Counted from the first letter of the stretch, positions 35,301 through 50,152 are shown. The stretch is 64,000 nucleotides of DNA from Darksidea phi (GCA_030770425.1 JASJFT010000236.1:1-64000); one strand, 5' to 3'. Notes: generated by a model not told the origin, from the letters alone. Numbers and translations are program-made.

Positions 35301-37093
35301 ACTTTTAATTTCTAGTCGACGTAGGGCCTCTAAGAAATCTCTCCTAAAATCTTTCTTATTATCTAATTAAATAATAATAATAGTATATTTATAGTCTAGT
35401 TAATATTAAATTTTCTCTATAAAATATAACTAGAATAAAGATACTCTAAAGCTTATTAGATAGATATAAAAGCTTATACTACTTTAAGTACTAATCTACT
35501 ATATAAAGGCTATACTTATCTCTATTATAGTAAAGCTCTCTATAGGATATTAAGTATATAAGGTTAATAATAATTTATTAAAAAGAATATATAGCTAGTA
35601 TTTCTAATATCTATTTTAAAATTTATTAATTTATCTTTATAAGGATATAATCCTTATACTCCTTTTAAGTAGAAGGTAAATATCTTTTTTAAAATTTAAA
35701 ATCTTTTATTAATTCTTCTAAGTATATAATTATATTAAATAAAGGATATACCTATATATAATAAGCTTAAGTAGCTATAACCTTAAGGTTAGACTTAGAG
35801 TCCTTTAATAAATATAATACTTAATAAAAAGTTATTATAGTTATTAATATATTAGCGTTTAGACGAGCTAATAGATCGATATTAATAAGTTAGTATTTTA
35901 ATTAATATTATAAAATAGTAACTATACTATTTAATAGATAATAGTAAAGAAGATTCTATCCTAAATTAAAATATATTAATCTCTCCTTAAGTCTTATAAG
36001 ATTAAGAATATTAGTAAAGAAGTTCTTAACTAAAGTAACTTCTATAAGTAGGACTTCCTTAATACTATAAGTTCTCTTAATAGATACTCTAACTATTCTC
36101 TACTTTATAATCTAGATAGCTTAAGCTTTAATATATAGAACCTTATTAGAATTTTTATATTAAATATAAGTCTATTTCTATAAGTTCTATATATTATAGA
36201 TATATAGATTTAATCCTAGGTCTATTATCTAATAGTTAATATATAATAGGGTTACTATTATACTAAAAGTACCGTAAGTAATAGTATTACTATAATATTA
36301 GTTATTATTAGATCTATCTTCTATACTATTATTAAAAGGTATACTAGAATAGATATTATAGATTATAATTAACTAAATTATTAACTTTATATAAACTAAT
36401 TTATCTTTAGCTTAAGTAATTACTCTATCTATTTAACTTATTATAGTTAAATTACTTCTTACTTTAGTAAACTTTATCTTAATATTAAACTTAGATTTTT
36501 ATAAAGCTAGGTATAAAGATAATATAATATAGTAGTACTTTATATACTAGTATTATTTACTATATAGATACTTAACTAGATATTTCTAATTAGAACTAAA
36601 ACTAGTTTTCTTTAATTTCTTCTTTTAGTTTTTTTAATTTTTTATTAACTATACTACTTATATTATATCTATTATTTCGATTATTTCTAGTATTACGACG
36701 AAGGTCTCTAAGGATATATCTTTTATATTAATAACTTAGAGAAATTATCTTAAACTTACTATATATTTTATAATTATTTTTAGTTTTAAATCTTCTATAC
36801 TATAATTAATTACTTTAAAATATATACGAAGTTCTATAGTAGCCTAGATCTTTTAATATCTACTAATTATTACTAAAAAGTCTTTTTATACCTAACTACT
36901 ACTTATTTCTAGTATTAATAGAAGGGTTATTATTTTTATAATATATATCTACTTATTAAGCTAGATCTCTAGATTCTAGATATATTAATTAGATATCTTT
37001 AAAGTATTATATTTATAATATATTTTCTATCTTTAGATAGAAGTAGAGAAAGTAATATAATTCTTTAATTTTCTTATATAAGTATATATAAGA
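32302..37093 (-). mobile_element. T: Ty1/copia relic
   Basis: The minus strand gives RT with FFYIDNIIVL (catalytic motif at 33665-33676, second Asp now Asn), YKLYLIG and FLSIYIL just after it, the copia RNase H region (SIDRE, then ANGLTKILLR near 32.7 kb, matching the ADGLTK ending of copia polyproteins), and presumed integrase/gag DNA to the right. The right edge is the X LTR at 37094 and the left edge the U LTR. No direct-repeat LTR pair was found, so one or both LTRs are probably lost; 32302-32600 may contain the 3' LTR. Confidence 0.75.
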
Positions 37094-37272
37094 TACGTAT
37101 AGATAGGTAGATATAGAGATACTAAGGTAGTAAAAGGATTATATTTAGATAGAGATAAGATAAATTCTTAAAAAGATATAATAGTAGGATATAGAACTAT
37201 ATAGGGTCCGGTACGTAACCGTAGCTAGGCTAATAATAATCTAGAAGTCCTCTAGTAAAAGTAGATATAATA
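37094..37272 (-). repeat. 3' LTR of X (179 bp)
   Basis: Partner of 45483-45661, identical length. Confidence 0.9.
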
Positions 37273-37290
37273 TAGCCTCCCCCTTTTCTA
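37273..37290 (-). other. polypurine tract of X
   Basis: Plus strand TAGCCTCCCCCTTTTC, i.e. GAAAAGGGGGAGGCTA in element orientation, directly against the 3' LTR. Typical plus-strand primer site. Confidence 0.7.
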
Positions 37291-39499
37291 AGGGCCGTCC
37301 TAGTTCTTATAAAGAGTTATTTACTACGACGTATTCTATCGGTCCTCTTACTTCCTTTAGAAAAGTTTACCTAAGTATCTATACTCTTAAAAAACCCTAT
37401 TTTTAAGGAAAAAATAATTTTATAGAGAAGATCTTTTAGGTATTTAGTATTTATATTATATCCTACCGCCTTAATAGAGGGTTTCTATAGTCTTTCTAGC
37501 CTTATAGTCCTTAACCCTAATCTTATAATATATAGTTAGTTTAATTAGAAAGTATATATAACTTAAGTATTAGACTATTATTAACGTATATTTATAACTT
37601 TTATCTATTACTATTATAGCTTATAGTCTATACGTATTCTTATAGATTCTTATACTAGTAGTAATAGTATTACTACTTCCCTTATAGGCGATTTTTAGTA
37701 ACTTCTATTTAGTAAATACTTACTATTTTTATATAAGAGCTATTTACTAAGTATAACCTCTATAGTTACTCTACTTACTTATAATATCTTTATAAAGGCT
37801 TCGGGACTAGCCTAGATTCTATTTAATTTAGTCTTAATACCTATTATAATAGTATAATCTAGTAGTACTTAGTAATTACTAGTTACTATCTATTATAACT
37901 TATAATTATATTAAATTACTTATTTACTTATAGCTCTTTTAATAAGAGAAATTCCGTTTATATCTTTATAGATATTTATTTAAGAGATAATAAATTATTA
38001 TATATTATATCTCTTTAGGTACCTTTATTTCTATATTTTAAACTTTTACTAGTAAGTATCTAGAATATTATTAGCTTAAATATAAAACGGTCTCTTTTAA
38101 TATAAGTATAAGAAGGTATATCTACTTCTAGATTTCTTTACTTTATTTCTTAATACTCTTAAGATCCTACCTCTTATTATAATTACCTTTACTAACTAGT
38201 ATAGTAATACTACCCTCTCTAAGTATATCTATACTCTCCTTATTTATCTAGAGTCTTAGTCTCTTCTTATATACTATTAGTATATAAACTACCTCCTCTA
38301 GTTTATATAGGAGTTTAATATAGCTAAGCTCCGTTAGATTACTTTAAGTAACTAGTACTAAAAGGCTAATATCTATACTACCTATAGTAGATATAAAGCT
38401 TATTATTAGATCTACTTAGTAGTATATACTAGTCTTCTCTTTTTCCTACTAATATAGTTCTACTAATAATTTATATAGGTTAAGCCTACTTTTTACTACT
38501 ACTTTAACCTTCTTATCTTTATTATTAAGCGCGTTTAGTATTATAACGCCTAAGCTACTTATAATAACGAGAATATAGATTCTAATATACTTAAGAAAGT
38601 TTAGTAGGATATATAATCTTATACTTTTAATATTAATACTAGTTAGAACTAGTATAAGACTAAGTAGAAGCGTCTAATTAAGGATACTAATAGTAAGGTA
38701 GAATTATACTAGGCTATAACTATAGTATATAAGTTTAACTTCTAGTACTATTAGGTATATTCTATTATCTTTCTAATAACTTTCCGTACTAATTCCTCTA
38801 GTATAGGTTAGATAGTATTAGTTATCTAGTACTTACTAACTTTATAACCTCTACTACCTATAAGACTTACTTTATTAAGTACGACTCTTCGACTAGTATA
38901 CCTCTTAAGGCTACTAATTATAAGTATTATTAATACTATTATAGCCCTAATATTCTTAATAGAAATATTATTAGTAGAGGTATAATATTTATTACCTTTT
39001 AAAAGAGGATACTATAAAGCTCCTTTAGGAACTTCTTATCTAATACGCGTAGTTTACTTAGATTATCTATAAACTATATAATACTTAGTTAAGATTCCTA
39101 TTACTAGAATATATAAATAAAATAAATACCTATATTAAAAACTTAGCTTATTAATTCTAATACTATTATTATTAGTTAGTCTATCTATTACTATAATTTA
39201 TAAAGGCTAGCTTTACTAAATCCTTCGAGCTATAGCTTATTACTAAAGTAAATAGCGTTCTTTCTTTAACTAATTACTTCGTTTATATAGTATTTCTTAA
39301 GCGAGGTCTTAAGAGTACCTTTTAATTAAATCTTTTAGTTCTTTCTTTATATTAATATTACTTACGTAGTCTACCTCTTTATAACTTTTTATACGTATTA
39401 TTATCCCTTTATAAAATTTATAATACTTTTTTAATAGCTTTCTACTTTAGATAACTTAATATTTAATCGTTTAAATTCGTCTAATATTCTACGAAAACC

Positions 39500-39640
39500 T
39501 TATTATAATTATTAAAAGAGTTCTTAGACTTCTATATACTATCTTTATATAACTAATCTAGCTACTTTATAAGAAAGAGCTTCTTATTATATATTATTTT
39601 ATATATAAAGATAGCTTCGACTTTATATTAATTACTATTA
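39500..39640 (-). pseudogene. chromodomain relic of X integrase
   Basis: The minus strand reads YKVEAIFI, KIIYNKKLFL and VYRSLRTL with stops between. This is the order of a chromodomain (E-V-E-I-L, K-K-LFLVKW-GY, TWE-L). In chromoviruses this C-terminal module reads histone H3 methyl marks and guides integration into heterochromatin. Aromatic Trp positions are stops or changed, as expected from TGG to TAG. Confidence 0.7.
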
Positions 39641-42600
39641 TTAAGCTCTAGATACTATATAGGCCTAGGTCTAAAGTTTAGACCTTCTCTTAGCTCTATC
39701 TATTTTTCTAGAAGAGATATATAAAAGATAGAATATAACTAAAATATTAATAAAGGTAACTTAAACTAGTAGCTTAGCTTCCTATACTTAGTTTAAATAG
39801 TAAAGGATTCTAAGTACTTCGCGTCTAACTTTTTTAAAGAATACTTAGTCTTAATATTAGTAATCTTTAATATTACCTTTTTACTAATAGTAAAATACTT
39901 ACTTATTCTCTTTAAGTTATACTAGTATTACTAACTCTTTTAAGTATAGGTTAGTATATTTTAAGTATTAGAAAATTATTATATCTAGCTAGTTAGAAAG
40001 TTAATAACTCTTTAATATATACTTAAGGTCTTTTCGTCTATACTCTAGTTACTAGATAGTTAATAGAGCTAATACTTATCTTCTATATTATTAAAGCCCT
40101 TAGGTTTAATATCTATTATAATCTTAATAAGGTATATATTATAACTCGAATAAATTTTAGAATTATACGTATATTCTACTATTAGAAGTAGCTAATACTA
40201 GTTATTTTACTAATAGTTTAGATATATCTATAGGTATACTTTAAGCTTTTAATTTTAGTATTTAGTTTAACTATCTATCTATAAGTAAAAGGCTATACTT
40301 ATTTATTATTTAATATTAAAATAAAAGTATACGTCTAACTAGAATTTACTAATAAAGATAGAGCCCTAATTTAAGATTAGTAATAATAAGAGTCTAATCT
40401 TTATAAATACTTCTATAAATAATAGGTCGGCTAATATACTTATAGTAATATTCTTTATTATAGATAGATACTAAACTAGCTTTAAAAAGTAGTTAATAAG
40501 TACTAATACTATATCGTAGATATTACCCTTAGAATTCTTAGATTCTAATAGGTTAGTAATAAAGTTTAAGGAGTAATTACGCTATAGCTTTTATAATAGA
40601 AGAATTAGTTCTAGTAACCTCTATAACTTATACCTTTATACTTTATTTATTTAGTATACTATATAGCCTCGTATATACGTATTAACCTCTACTCGAAGCT
40701 TTAACTAATAGTACTTTCTTTATAGGAGTTTAATAGTCTTATTTACTCTATAATAACCCTCTAGAGGGTTATTATAATTCTTTATAAGAATAGCTTAATA
40801 AAGAGCTTTATTATTAAGAATTTATACTTTTTCTACTCTTTAAAGAATACCCTTCGGATCTATAATCTATAAAGGTACGTTCTTTTATTCTTTTTTACTC
40901 TTAGACTTTTATATATACTATATATTCTTATAATAGACTATATTATATTCTTATACTTCCCGGATATAGTTTAATAGTAGCCTAAGGGTTTCCTAGTTAA
41001 AGAGCGAGTTATTATTTATAGCTTTTAGTAAAGACTTATATAATATAGAGGTAGAAAATACTTTATAATATTAAAGGAATATTAAAGCTAGATCTAAGCC
41101 TTTTAATTACTCTCTAAGTTTATTATCCCCGTCTATAGATAGATTAAGGTTAATAGATAATATATTATTAAAAACTAGTACTATATTAGAGAATCTTATA
41201 GTAGAATAGTTTATATTATCTTTAAATTCCTAATAGATTACTTATAGATTCTTATTAGTAAGATTAGATTTATATACTATCTAATCTTTAGTATATAAAG
41301 TTATAGACTTCCGGAGTACTTATACCTAGAGTTTATTTTAGAGTATAAAAAGTATAATATTTCTTAGTATTCTCTTCTTTTTAAGCTAAAAGCCTTCGAT
41401 ATAATTAGGTTATTATAATAATATATTAATTAGATTCTTTATACTAAGCTTATATTTAATCTTAAAATCGAAATAAGCTAATTCTTTAGTCTAATATACT
41501 TACTTAGGTAAGAGTACCTTTATAGTTATAAAATACTTTAGATTATTATAGTCGTATAGTATATAAATAGTATTTAAAGTATACTTAAAATAGTATTATT
41601 ACTATCTAAAGATTTCTATAATAGTAAATAACTCTTTATTATAAGTATTCTACTAAACCTATAGTCTAGTAAACTTATAACTAAAGAATATAACTAGTTT
41701 TTAATATTCTTCTATTAAAAGTACTATTATTTATAGCTATAATAGGATAGCTATTATAGTAAACTCGGAGGCGTTAGTAATAACTATTATAAACTTTATT
41801 AGGTTAAAGTACTAAAGAATAGAGACTCTTATAAAGAGCTTATAGAGTATAAGAAATATATTATATATATTCTCTAGCTAAAACTAAAGGATATACTACT
41901 TTATAGAACTCTTCTTAATCTTCTTTAACTTTTCTACTAATACGTCCTTATTAAAATCTTATTAGACTAGTATTAGATTCTATATAGAGGTTATATATTC
42001 TAAAAGTAAGTAAATAATATCTAAGTAATTATATATAAACTATCGATAAAAGTTTATAAATCTAAGAAATACTTAGATATCTTAATAGCCCTTAGGCTCT
42101 AGCTACTCTTTAATTATTTAAACCTATATTAGGTCTATAACTACCCTATAGGGGGTTACTATAAAGCTAAAAAACTCTACTAACTTTATAAAGAAGGTAT
42201 ACTTTAAGACTTTATAATAGAGTTTCTAATTATATAATCTTTTAAGAACTTTATAAATATATTATTTATAGTCCTTCTTCTCTTTAGAGTATATAAGAAT
42301 ATTATTTAAATAGATAATATATATTTTATCTAATAGACTACCTAAGACTTTATAAATATATAACTAAAATATAATAGATATATTTATAAAGCTAAATAAT
42401 ATTACTAAATATTTAAAATAACTATAGTATATTTTAAATATTATCTTTTACTTATTACTCTTCTTAATATATAATCGATAATATACCTTATAAAGATTAA
42501 GTTTTATAAAAACCTTAGTTCTAGATAACTAGTCTAATATTTTACTTATAAGAAGTATAGGGTAATAATTTTTAATTATTACCTTATTTAAACCCCTATA

Positions 42601-45482
42601 ATTAATATATAATTAAAGTATACTATTAGCTTTAGGTATAAAAAATATTAAAGTCTCTACTAGGGACTTACTAGGCTAAATCTATCCCTTCTTTAGAGAG
42701 TTATTAAGGTATTCTCTTAAAATCTTAAATTCTCTTCTAGAGAGATTATAAATAAGTAGATTTAATAGTATTTTTTCCTTTTTAAGATTAATAGTATAGT
42801 TATACTTTAAGTTAGAAGTAATTTTATTAGTAAGCTTAAAACTAAAATACTAAAGTTAATTATAAAGGTATTTTAGTACCTTTATAACTTTCTTAGAGTT
42901 AATTTTCTTATTAAAATTATTATAAGAAGTATTTAGATAGTTTCTAGACTTCTATTATCTCTTTTAATAGAGAGTTATAACCCTTTATAGAGGGGTATTT
43001 ATTATTAATATTATAATCTAGAAGACTATAACCTTAGGTAGCTATATTAGTTTAGGGTATTACTTTATATAGTAGGTAAGATAATTATAGAGTTATAGGG
43101 CCTAGTTTTTTAACTAAAATAGACCTTACTTATTCTAGTATTAAGTATTCTAAGGCTTATTACCCTTTAGGGTTTATATCTTACTAATAAATATTTATAG
43201 ATATTCTATAACCTCTACTATATTAAAGAATTAGAGTTAATACTCTTTTTTACTTATAAGTAATCGAGTATAAAAGCTCTCTAGGTATAGTATATATACT
43301 TTCTTCCTAGGTTATAGCTATTATATTAAGTTATTAAGTATTATCTTAACTTTAATACGCTCGACTACTATACTCCTATCCTACTACTTAAAAAATTCCT
43401 TTTAGTAATCTACTTAAGGGTCTATCTTATATAGCTATAGCTAGCTAAGGATAAGATTATAGCTATTTATAGAAGTAGTCTAAAATATCTAAAAACCTAT
43501 TATTCTTATTATACCCTAAGAATTCTATATTATTATTATAATAATATATAGCTCTTCTAGATATAGTAGTATACTAAAGACTTAATATATTTATAACTTT
43601 ATATATAATAATATCTTAGAAAGATTCTATCGTAGTATAAGGTCCTCTCTAATAATATTTAAGTCTAATTCTATATTAAAAAGACCTTAGACCTATATTA
43701 GAATATCTATAAGAAGATATATTCTTATATTACTAGTAATCTATAAGAATTTACTATTAGTATTTAGCCCTAGTAGTATTATAGTAATATTAGTAACTAG
43801 GGCTTATCTTTTTTTAAGGACGAGTTAGCTTTCTCTTTTTAAGTTTTATCTAACCTATTATTATCTTTAGAGCGGTACTTCTAATAGTTTTTCTTTTAGT
43901 TAGTCTTTAATTAGAATATTAATACTATACTCTTAGAATATAATAGGGTTCTTAATAGAGACTATCTAGTATAGCCCTACTAAGAGGGCTTCTAATTCTA
44001 TTTCTTCTAGCTAGAATTACTTAAAGCTACTAAAGATATAGTATACTTTCTACTTATAGTTAAATTAGGGTCGGAAACCTTTAGAAGAGTAGCTAGTATA
44101 GAGGTAGAGTATACTACTATCTCTATATTCTATAAGGTATATTTAAACTATAACTAAGTTTATATATTTTTAAGCTAGCTACCCCTTTATATCTTATAAT
44201 ATAAGAGTTCTAAGTACTTATTCTATACTATAGATATCTTTAATATATTAGGACTTATATTATTACTAAAAGGCTTTATCTTTAAAGCGACTTTATAAGT
44301 TATAAAATAATTAAAGAAGAAGTTAAAGTTATTATTCTAGTATTATTCGATATTCTAAAACTTAAAGTAGTTATTAAACTTTATTAGGATAAAGTCCTTT
44401 ATAAGACTCTTAAACTTTATCTATAACTAAAACTATATAATAACTTCGTTATTATTAATAGCTTAGACTAGTAGATTATAATATACGTCGTTCTTAATAA
44501 GTATTATAACCTATATAGTATACTTAAGAATATTAATAGTAGTAAAGTTAATTTAAAAGAAATTATTAATATCTCTAATCTAACGGTCTATAGCTTAGGT
44601 TATTAAGATTTTCTTTAATAAATCTAGTATAGAAGGGTTCCTAATCTTAGTTAGATTAGATAGTTCTTAATGAATATCGTCCGCCGGAGGTAGACTAGCT
44701 ACGATTCGAGGGGTTACTATAACTAGTCCGAAGACTACTTAGACTATAGTAAAGTCTACTCGTATAGCCTTAATCTAGTCGACTAGTATACTCTAGCGTC
44801 GAAGGTCGAGTAGTATTTATACTATCTTAACTAAGAGTACTTTATCTAAGACTAGAGTATAGATAGATATAATACGGACTATACCTAGGTAATTACTATC
44901 TATTAGGATATTATTAGCTCCTAATATAGATAGTATAGTAGAAGCTAAGGGTTAGTATAATTAGAATCTACTTATATAAGCCGTATTTTCGTAACTAGAT
45001 ATTCTATTATTTCCTTATATAGATTAGTAGTCCCTATTAGTTATAGTTATTATTAAAACTCTATTAAAAGATAGTAATTTATTAAATACCTCTAAGACGT
45101 TTCTACTATTATACTATATATAGGTTATAGGGATTTTAGAGATATATTAATCTTCTTAAATATTTTTAGAGTTAAATAGGTCCCCTAGCTAGTAGTTATT
45201 CTTATTATCTAATTTTAATTCTTAAACTTATTACTTATTAAACTTAAGACGCTACTAGTATACTTTATTAACTAGCTACGCGTCGGGGTTATTTCGTCTA
45301 CTAGGCGGATAGGTACTAGAGTAGGTATTCTTCTTTAAGTAGGTAGTATAAGGAGGTATACTAATAGCTCTAAATAGGCGTCGTATAGTATAATTAATAA
45401 GAACTTTTAAAGTATTAACTTTTAGTATCGACGTCGTATTACTAGTTCTTAAAAAGGAGTAAGAAGGATTTAAATTATAAGG

Positions 45483-45661
45483 TATATATAGATAGATAAA
45501 TATAGAGATACTAAGATAGTAAAAGGATTATATTTAGATAAAGATAAGATAAATTCTTAAAAAGATATAATAGTAGGATATAGAATTATATAAGGTCTAG
45601 TATATAACTATAGCTAGGTTAATAATAATCTAGGAGTCCTTCGGTAGAAGTAGGTATAATA
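45483..45661 (-). repeat. 5' LTR of X (179 bp)
   Basis: Partner of 37094-37272. It abuts the W gag relic on its right. Confidence 0.9.
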
Positions 45662-46319
45662 GTATACGCCGTTTAGTTCTTCTAAATTAATAGAATCTAG
45701 GTTAATAAGATAGTTAAGATTATATTAATATATATCTCTTTTAGAATCTTATTCTTTTATACCTATTTCTTATATTTATATTCCTATATCTTAAACTATA
45801 TTATATAGTTCTCGTTAAAGTCTAGTTATTCTAGAATTTCTAGTTCTTCTAGTATAAGTTCTAGGGTATTAGTATTTAGATTATAATATTACTAGATATT
45901 ATATACTATTATCTTATCTTTATATTAAAATAGCTAGAGATACTAGTACTTTAGTTTACTAAGAATAATAGTCGTTTTTAAAGACCTTTAAATATCTAGT
46001 ATAGCTATTATTATATTATATAGTTAAGATAATAGTAATAATAAGATTAATAATTAAATTATAAGGATTACTAAAAGTAGTAGCTTTCTAAAATAAATAA
46101 AATATAATATTATTAAGAACCTATTATAGAAATAATAGATACTTTAGACTTATAACTATTATAATAAGAAATTAGAATAAATTACTATAAGGAAAAGAAG
46201 TAAGAACTATAGTTAATTATAATAGCTCTATATAAGAGTAGCTTATATAGAATAGAATAAGATATAGTAGCTAGGAGTAGTTATATAAGCTAATCTAGTA
46301 TATAAGCTAGACTAATATA
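45662..46319 (-). mobile_element. W: 5' LTR and gag start of a copia element
   Basis: The LTR is 46160-46319 (160 bp, same as 17906-18065). To its left the minus strand reads a copia Gag-like N-terminus: TTIILSKLKY, YKDKIIVYNI, NTLELILEELEILE and NENYIIQF-like sequence. The relic is cut at 45662 by the X LTR, so X inserted into or recombined with W. Confidence 0.7.
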
Positions 46320-48936
46320 CTATCTAAGCTTCTACTTAGACTATTACTTATATTACTACTTAAGCTACTACTTAGAAATCTATATTAAATTAGCTTCTAA
46401 TACTAAATCTATTCGTTTTAGAAATAGCTTTATCTAAGCTATTATTATAGCTATTAAATTAACTCTTAAAGTATAAGTATAGAACTAAGCCTAATTTAAA
46501 TTATATAAAGTATTAAGAACTAATAAATATTAATCTTCGTTAATATTATATCCTATCTAAAGAATTAACTAGAGTAATAAAGAAGAAGTCTATATAGAAA
46601 AACTTTAGCTTCTTTATTAATACTTACTAGTTAGTCTATATAGCTATCTTAATAATAGTACTAAAAATATAAGTTAAATATATAGACCTACTAGTAGAAC
46701 TAAAGTACTATAAGAATATAATAAAGCTATTATTTTCTTATAAGAAAGACTTCTTATAAGCTATATAATAAGAATTAGTAATAATTAAATATAAAGAAAC
46801 TTATAAGTATATAATCTAGAATAAATATAATACTTAATATAGTTAAGATAATAAGATTTTTCTACTAATATAGATATATAAATATAAATTTAATAATTAA
46901 AACTATCTATTAAAATATAAGACTTAGATCTATATACGTAGTAATTTATAAATAATAGTAAAAGATATCTATACTACTATACTAGCTATTTAAATATTTT
47001 AAGCTTTAATAGCTATTATTATCTATATTAATATAGAAATTTATTAATATAATATTATTAATACGTTTACTAATATTAAGCTATTAATATTAATCTATTA
47101 TTATTAGCTAGAAGGATTCTCTAATTCTAATTATTTATAGAAATTATATTAAGTACTATATAGTCTAAAGATATTTTTACTACTTTAATATAAAGAGCTT
47201 ACTAAGACGTTTATAGAACTAAATCTTATATCTATTAAAAATACTTTCTACTTATAGAAAAATAAGAAGCTACTAGTCTTCTTCTTTATTAATAATATTA
47301 TTATTCTTAGTATATTAGTATATATAGCTATCCTATATTAATTTAAGTATAAGCTATTATAATAATATAAGATTAAATCTCTAGAAGAATTATAAACCTT
47401 TTATAATATTTAAACTCTTAAAGATTATAATAGTAGCTCGATCTAGTTATTATAAAGTATATATATTAAGAAGTTTACTTAGAAGAATTCTTCGTTAAAG
47501 TTATATTTAAAGCTATCTACTATATTACTATTACTTAAGAAACTAATATTCTTAAAGAATAAAATAATAGACTTAATTAAGTAATAATATATATAACTAG
47601 TCGAATCTATTAGCTATATAGTAGAAGCTACTTATTTAGATATTTTAAAAACTTATTTAAAACTAGTTAAATTCCTTATAAATTCTTTATAATAGTATCT
47701 AGATACTATCTATTAAATAATTATCTATTTACTAGATATAAAGAATTAAGTAATATACTATAATATATTAATATCTATTAAATTAGTCTATATTATTAAT
47801 AAACTTATATCTTAACTAATATTTAACTTCTATAGAGTATTAAACGTCTTCTTTATTAATTATTAGACTATCTAGAAGAGCTTATAAGAATATATATTCT
47901 TTCTATTTAATAGATCTATTAATTAGAAGGTTATACTATAATAATATATTATAAAATTAATAACTAAGATAGAACTAATAGCTATCTTATTAATTAGTAC
48001 TAAGCTAATATAGTTATAAAAAGTATTTAAATATATTAAATTCGACCTAGATTATAAATAATTAATATATTATAATAATTAATAAATAATTTAATTACTT
48101 ATCTTATCTATCCTACGACTTAAAACTATAATATAGTATATTAATATTTATTACTACTAGCTTTATTAGAAGATACTATTAGGTAATATTAATATCTTAT
48201 ATATCTTATTAAATAGTTAACTAGCTAATAGTCTTATTAAATTACTACCTAGATAAAAATATAAGAATTAGATAATACTTTTAAACTTTAAGAATTTTCT
48301 AACTATATAGGCTTCTTAGCTAACTATATAGACTATTTAGCTAATTATATAGGCTTTATAACTAACTATATAGACTATTTAACTAATAAACTAGTATATT
48401 AATTCTATATTAATATATTATATAAAGTAAAATTAAGAATTTTATATCTTTAAAGATATCTAATTATATAAGAAAGCTATATATACTATAATAATAGTAA
48501 CTATCTACCTAGTATTATACTAATATAGAGACTAGTTCTTAATCTATAATATAGCTTCTTACGTTTATAAGAAAAAAGAGATCTATTAACTAATAATAAG
48601 CTTTAAAATTAATCTTTAAAATTAAATTAATTAAAAATAATAAATAAACTTTAGCTTCGAATCTACGTTTAAATCTAAGAGGGATATATAAGTAGTTAAG
48701 TACTATATATTATATAATTATTCTATTTATATAATAATTTATACTAATTTACTATAATTATATACTAAACTTATAGTAATTATATAATAATAAGTTATAA
48801 TAACTATATACTAATTTATAGTAATTAATTTAATTATTAAATCTAATATAACTTATATATAAAACCCTTTACTCGTACTTTAACTAGATAGTTAGACTAT
48901 TTAATATATTTATTCTATATCTCTATTTACTTATAA
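46320..48936 (+). mobile_element. S: 5'-truncated Ty1/copia relic (RT-RNase H)
   Basis: The plus strand has a copia RT: IYKYKFN near 46.87 kb, LEGFSNSNYLQ near 47.11 kb, ELNLISIKNT, then FFFINNIII at 47279-47305 (Asp-Asp now Asn-Asn, FINN 47285-47296), VESISYIVEA, and an RNase H end near 48.2 kb. Gag, protease and integrase are missing at the left, where the W LTR starts. Beyond the polyprotein end lies a short tandem array (48290-48390) and AT-only DNA with TATAATTATATAC-like repeats (48690-48850), perhaps the old 3' LTR. Confidence 0.75.
48290..48390 (+). repeat. tandem repeat at the end of the S polyprotein
   Basis: About four copies of a 20-22 bp unit, CTAACTATATAGGCTT or CTAACTATATAGACTATTTAG, follow the RNase H end in frame. 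Confidence 0.7.
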
Positions 48937-49087
48937 TATAAGAATAAGGGATTCTTATATCTAAATAGAGCTTAGTATATTAAATAAGCTAACTAGCTAT
49001 TAAACTAATTCTTAAGATTATCTAATCTACTAACTAAAATAGAAAATAAGTAAAATAACTAGATTACCTAAGAAATAGGTTATAATA
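48937..49087. repeat. left terminal direct repeat of V
   Basis: Partner of 50153-50305; contains AAATAGAGCTTAGTAT and AAGCTAACTAGCTATTA, shared by both copies. Confidence 0.75.
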
Positions 49088-50152
49088 ATTAGAGCTCTTT
49101 TTATAACTTTTTAACTTATCTTTTATAAAAGTTTCTTTTCTTATTTTATTAATTATACTTATTAGTTATAGTATTTATATAGATATTCCTAGTAATTATA
49201 TCTACTCTTATAGTAGTTACTAATCTTTTAGCTATAATAAGATAGAGACTATTATCTATTAGGATATTAGTAATTAGATCGAGTCTCTTCTAGATAGCTA
49301 GTATTTCCCGAATTATATTATAGTCTAAAGGTTCTTTCTATTATTTAATATTTATTAAATATAAGATTTAAGATCTATTTTCTTCTTTAAATAATTTAAT
49401 CCTTTTAATATATTAATTAATTTTCTTCTTAAGACTTTATTAATTTATACTTTTCTCTTAGAAGGAAAAGATAGTCTTAAGAATTTAAGAATTAATATAT
49501 ACTTCTTTATTAATAAACTCCTCTAAGAGGATTAGCTTATAAGTCTTAACTAGCTTTTACTAGTATACTTTCTTTTTAAGAGAAAGCTTTTTACTTTTAA
49601 TTTTATTCTAAGCCCTATTCTAAGCTTATATACTTCTTATTCTACTTAAAGCTTATCTCTTATCTTTATCTTTCTTCTATAGAGAGGTAGAATAAGAGGG
49701 TTATTTATTAAATAGACTAGTTCTTAAAGGGTCTACTTAGCCCTTAGTATCTACTATTTTATTATTATATTAATTAATAACTTAGTTAGTTATATAAAGA
49801 CGAATAGTTATAGGATTTAAAATATAGGTCTAATCCTATATATTACTTTTATAGGTTTCTTCTCTTTAAAAGAGATACTAAACGCTTTAATAATATTAAG
49901 GCTTAAAGTAATTAGTTTTAAGACTTATCTAAAAAAGTACTATATACTATTTATCCTAAGTACTATAAACCTCTAGGGATTTTAGAATTAATATTTAGTT
50001 ATTATCTTTAACTAAAAATTAGAGATCTTAGAATAATATAAGACCTTAGGACTAAGTATAATTAATTAGAAGTTATAATAACTAAGATAGCCTTCTAATT
50101 AACTAATAGTAGAATCTATATATTAAAGCTATTCTACGATAGTATTATAAGG

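Larger units (their letters stand above)
37094..45661 (-). mobile_element. X: full-length Ty3/gypsy chromovirus, RIP-inactivated
   Basis: The element is 8568 bp with two 179-bp LTRs. Minus-strand relic order: gag about 45.3-44.0 kb, RT about 42.75-42.2 kb (SLKKGWI, YRGLNKVIIKNYYPI, then YLNN at 42301-42312), RNase H and integrase about 42.1-39.7 kb, integrase C-terminus (LDAKYLEPFTI) and a chromodomain at about 39.64-39.5 kb. About 2.2 kb of unassigned DNA lies before the 3' LTR. A strong purine tract borders the 3' LTR. Flanking pentamers do not match, so no target duplication is visible. No frame is open. Confidence 0.9.
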
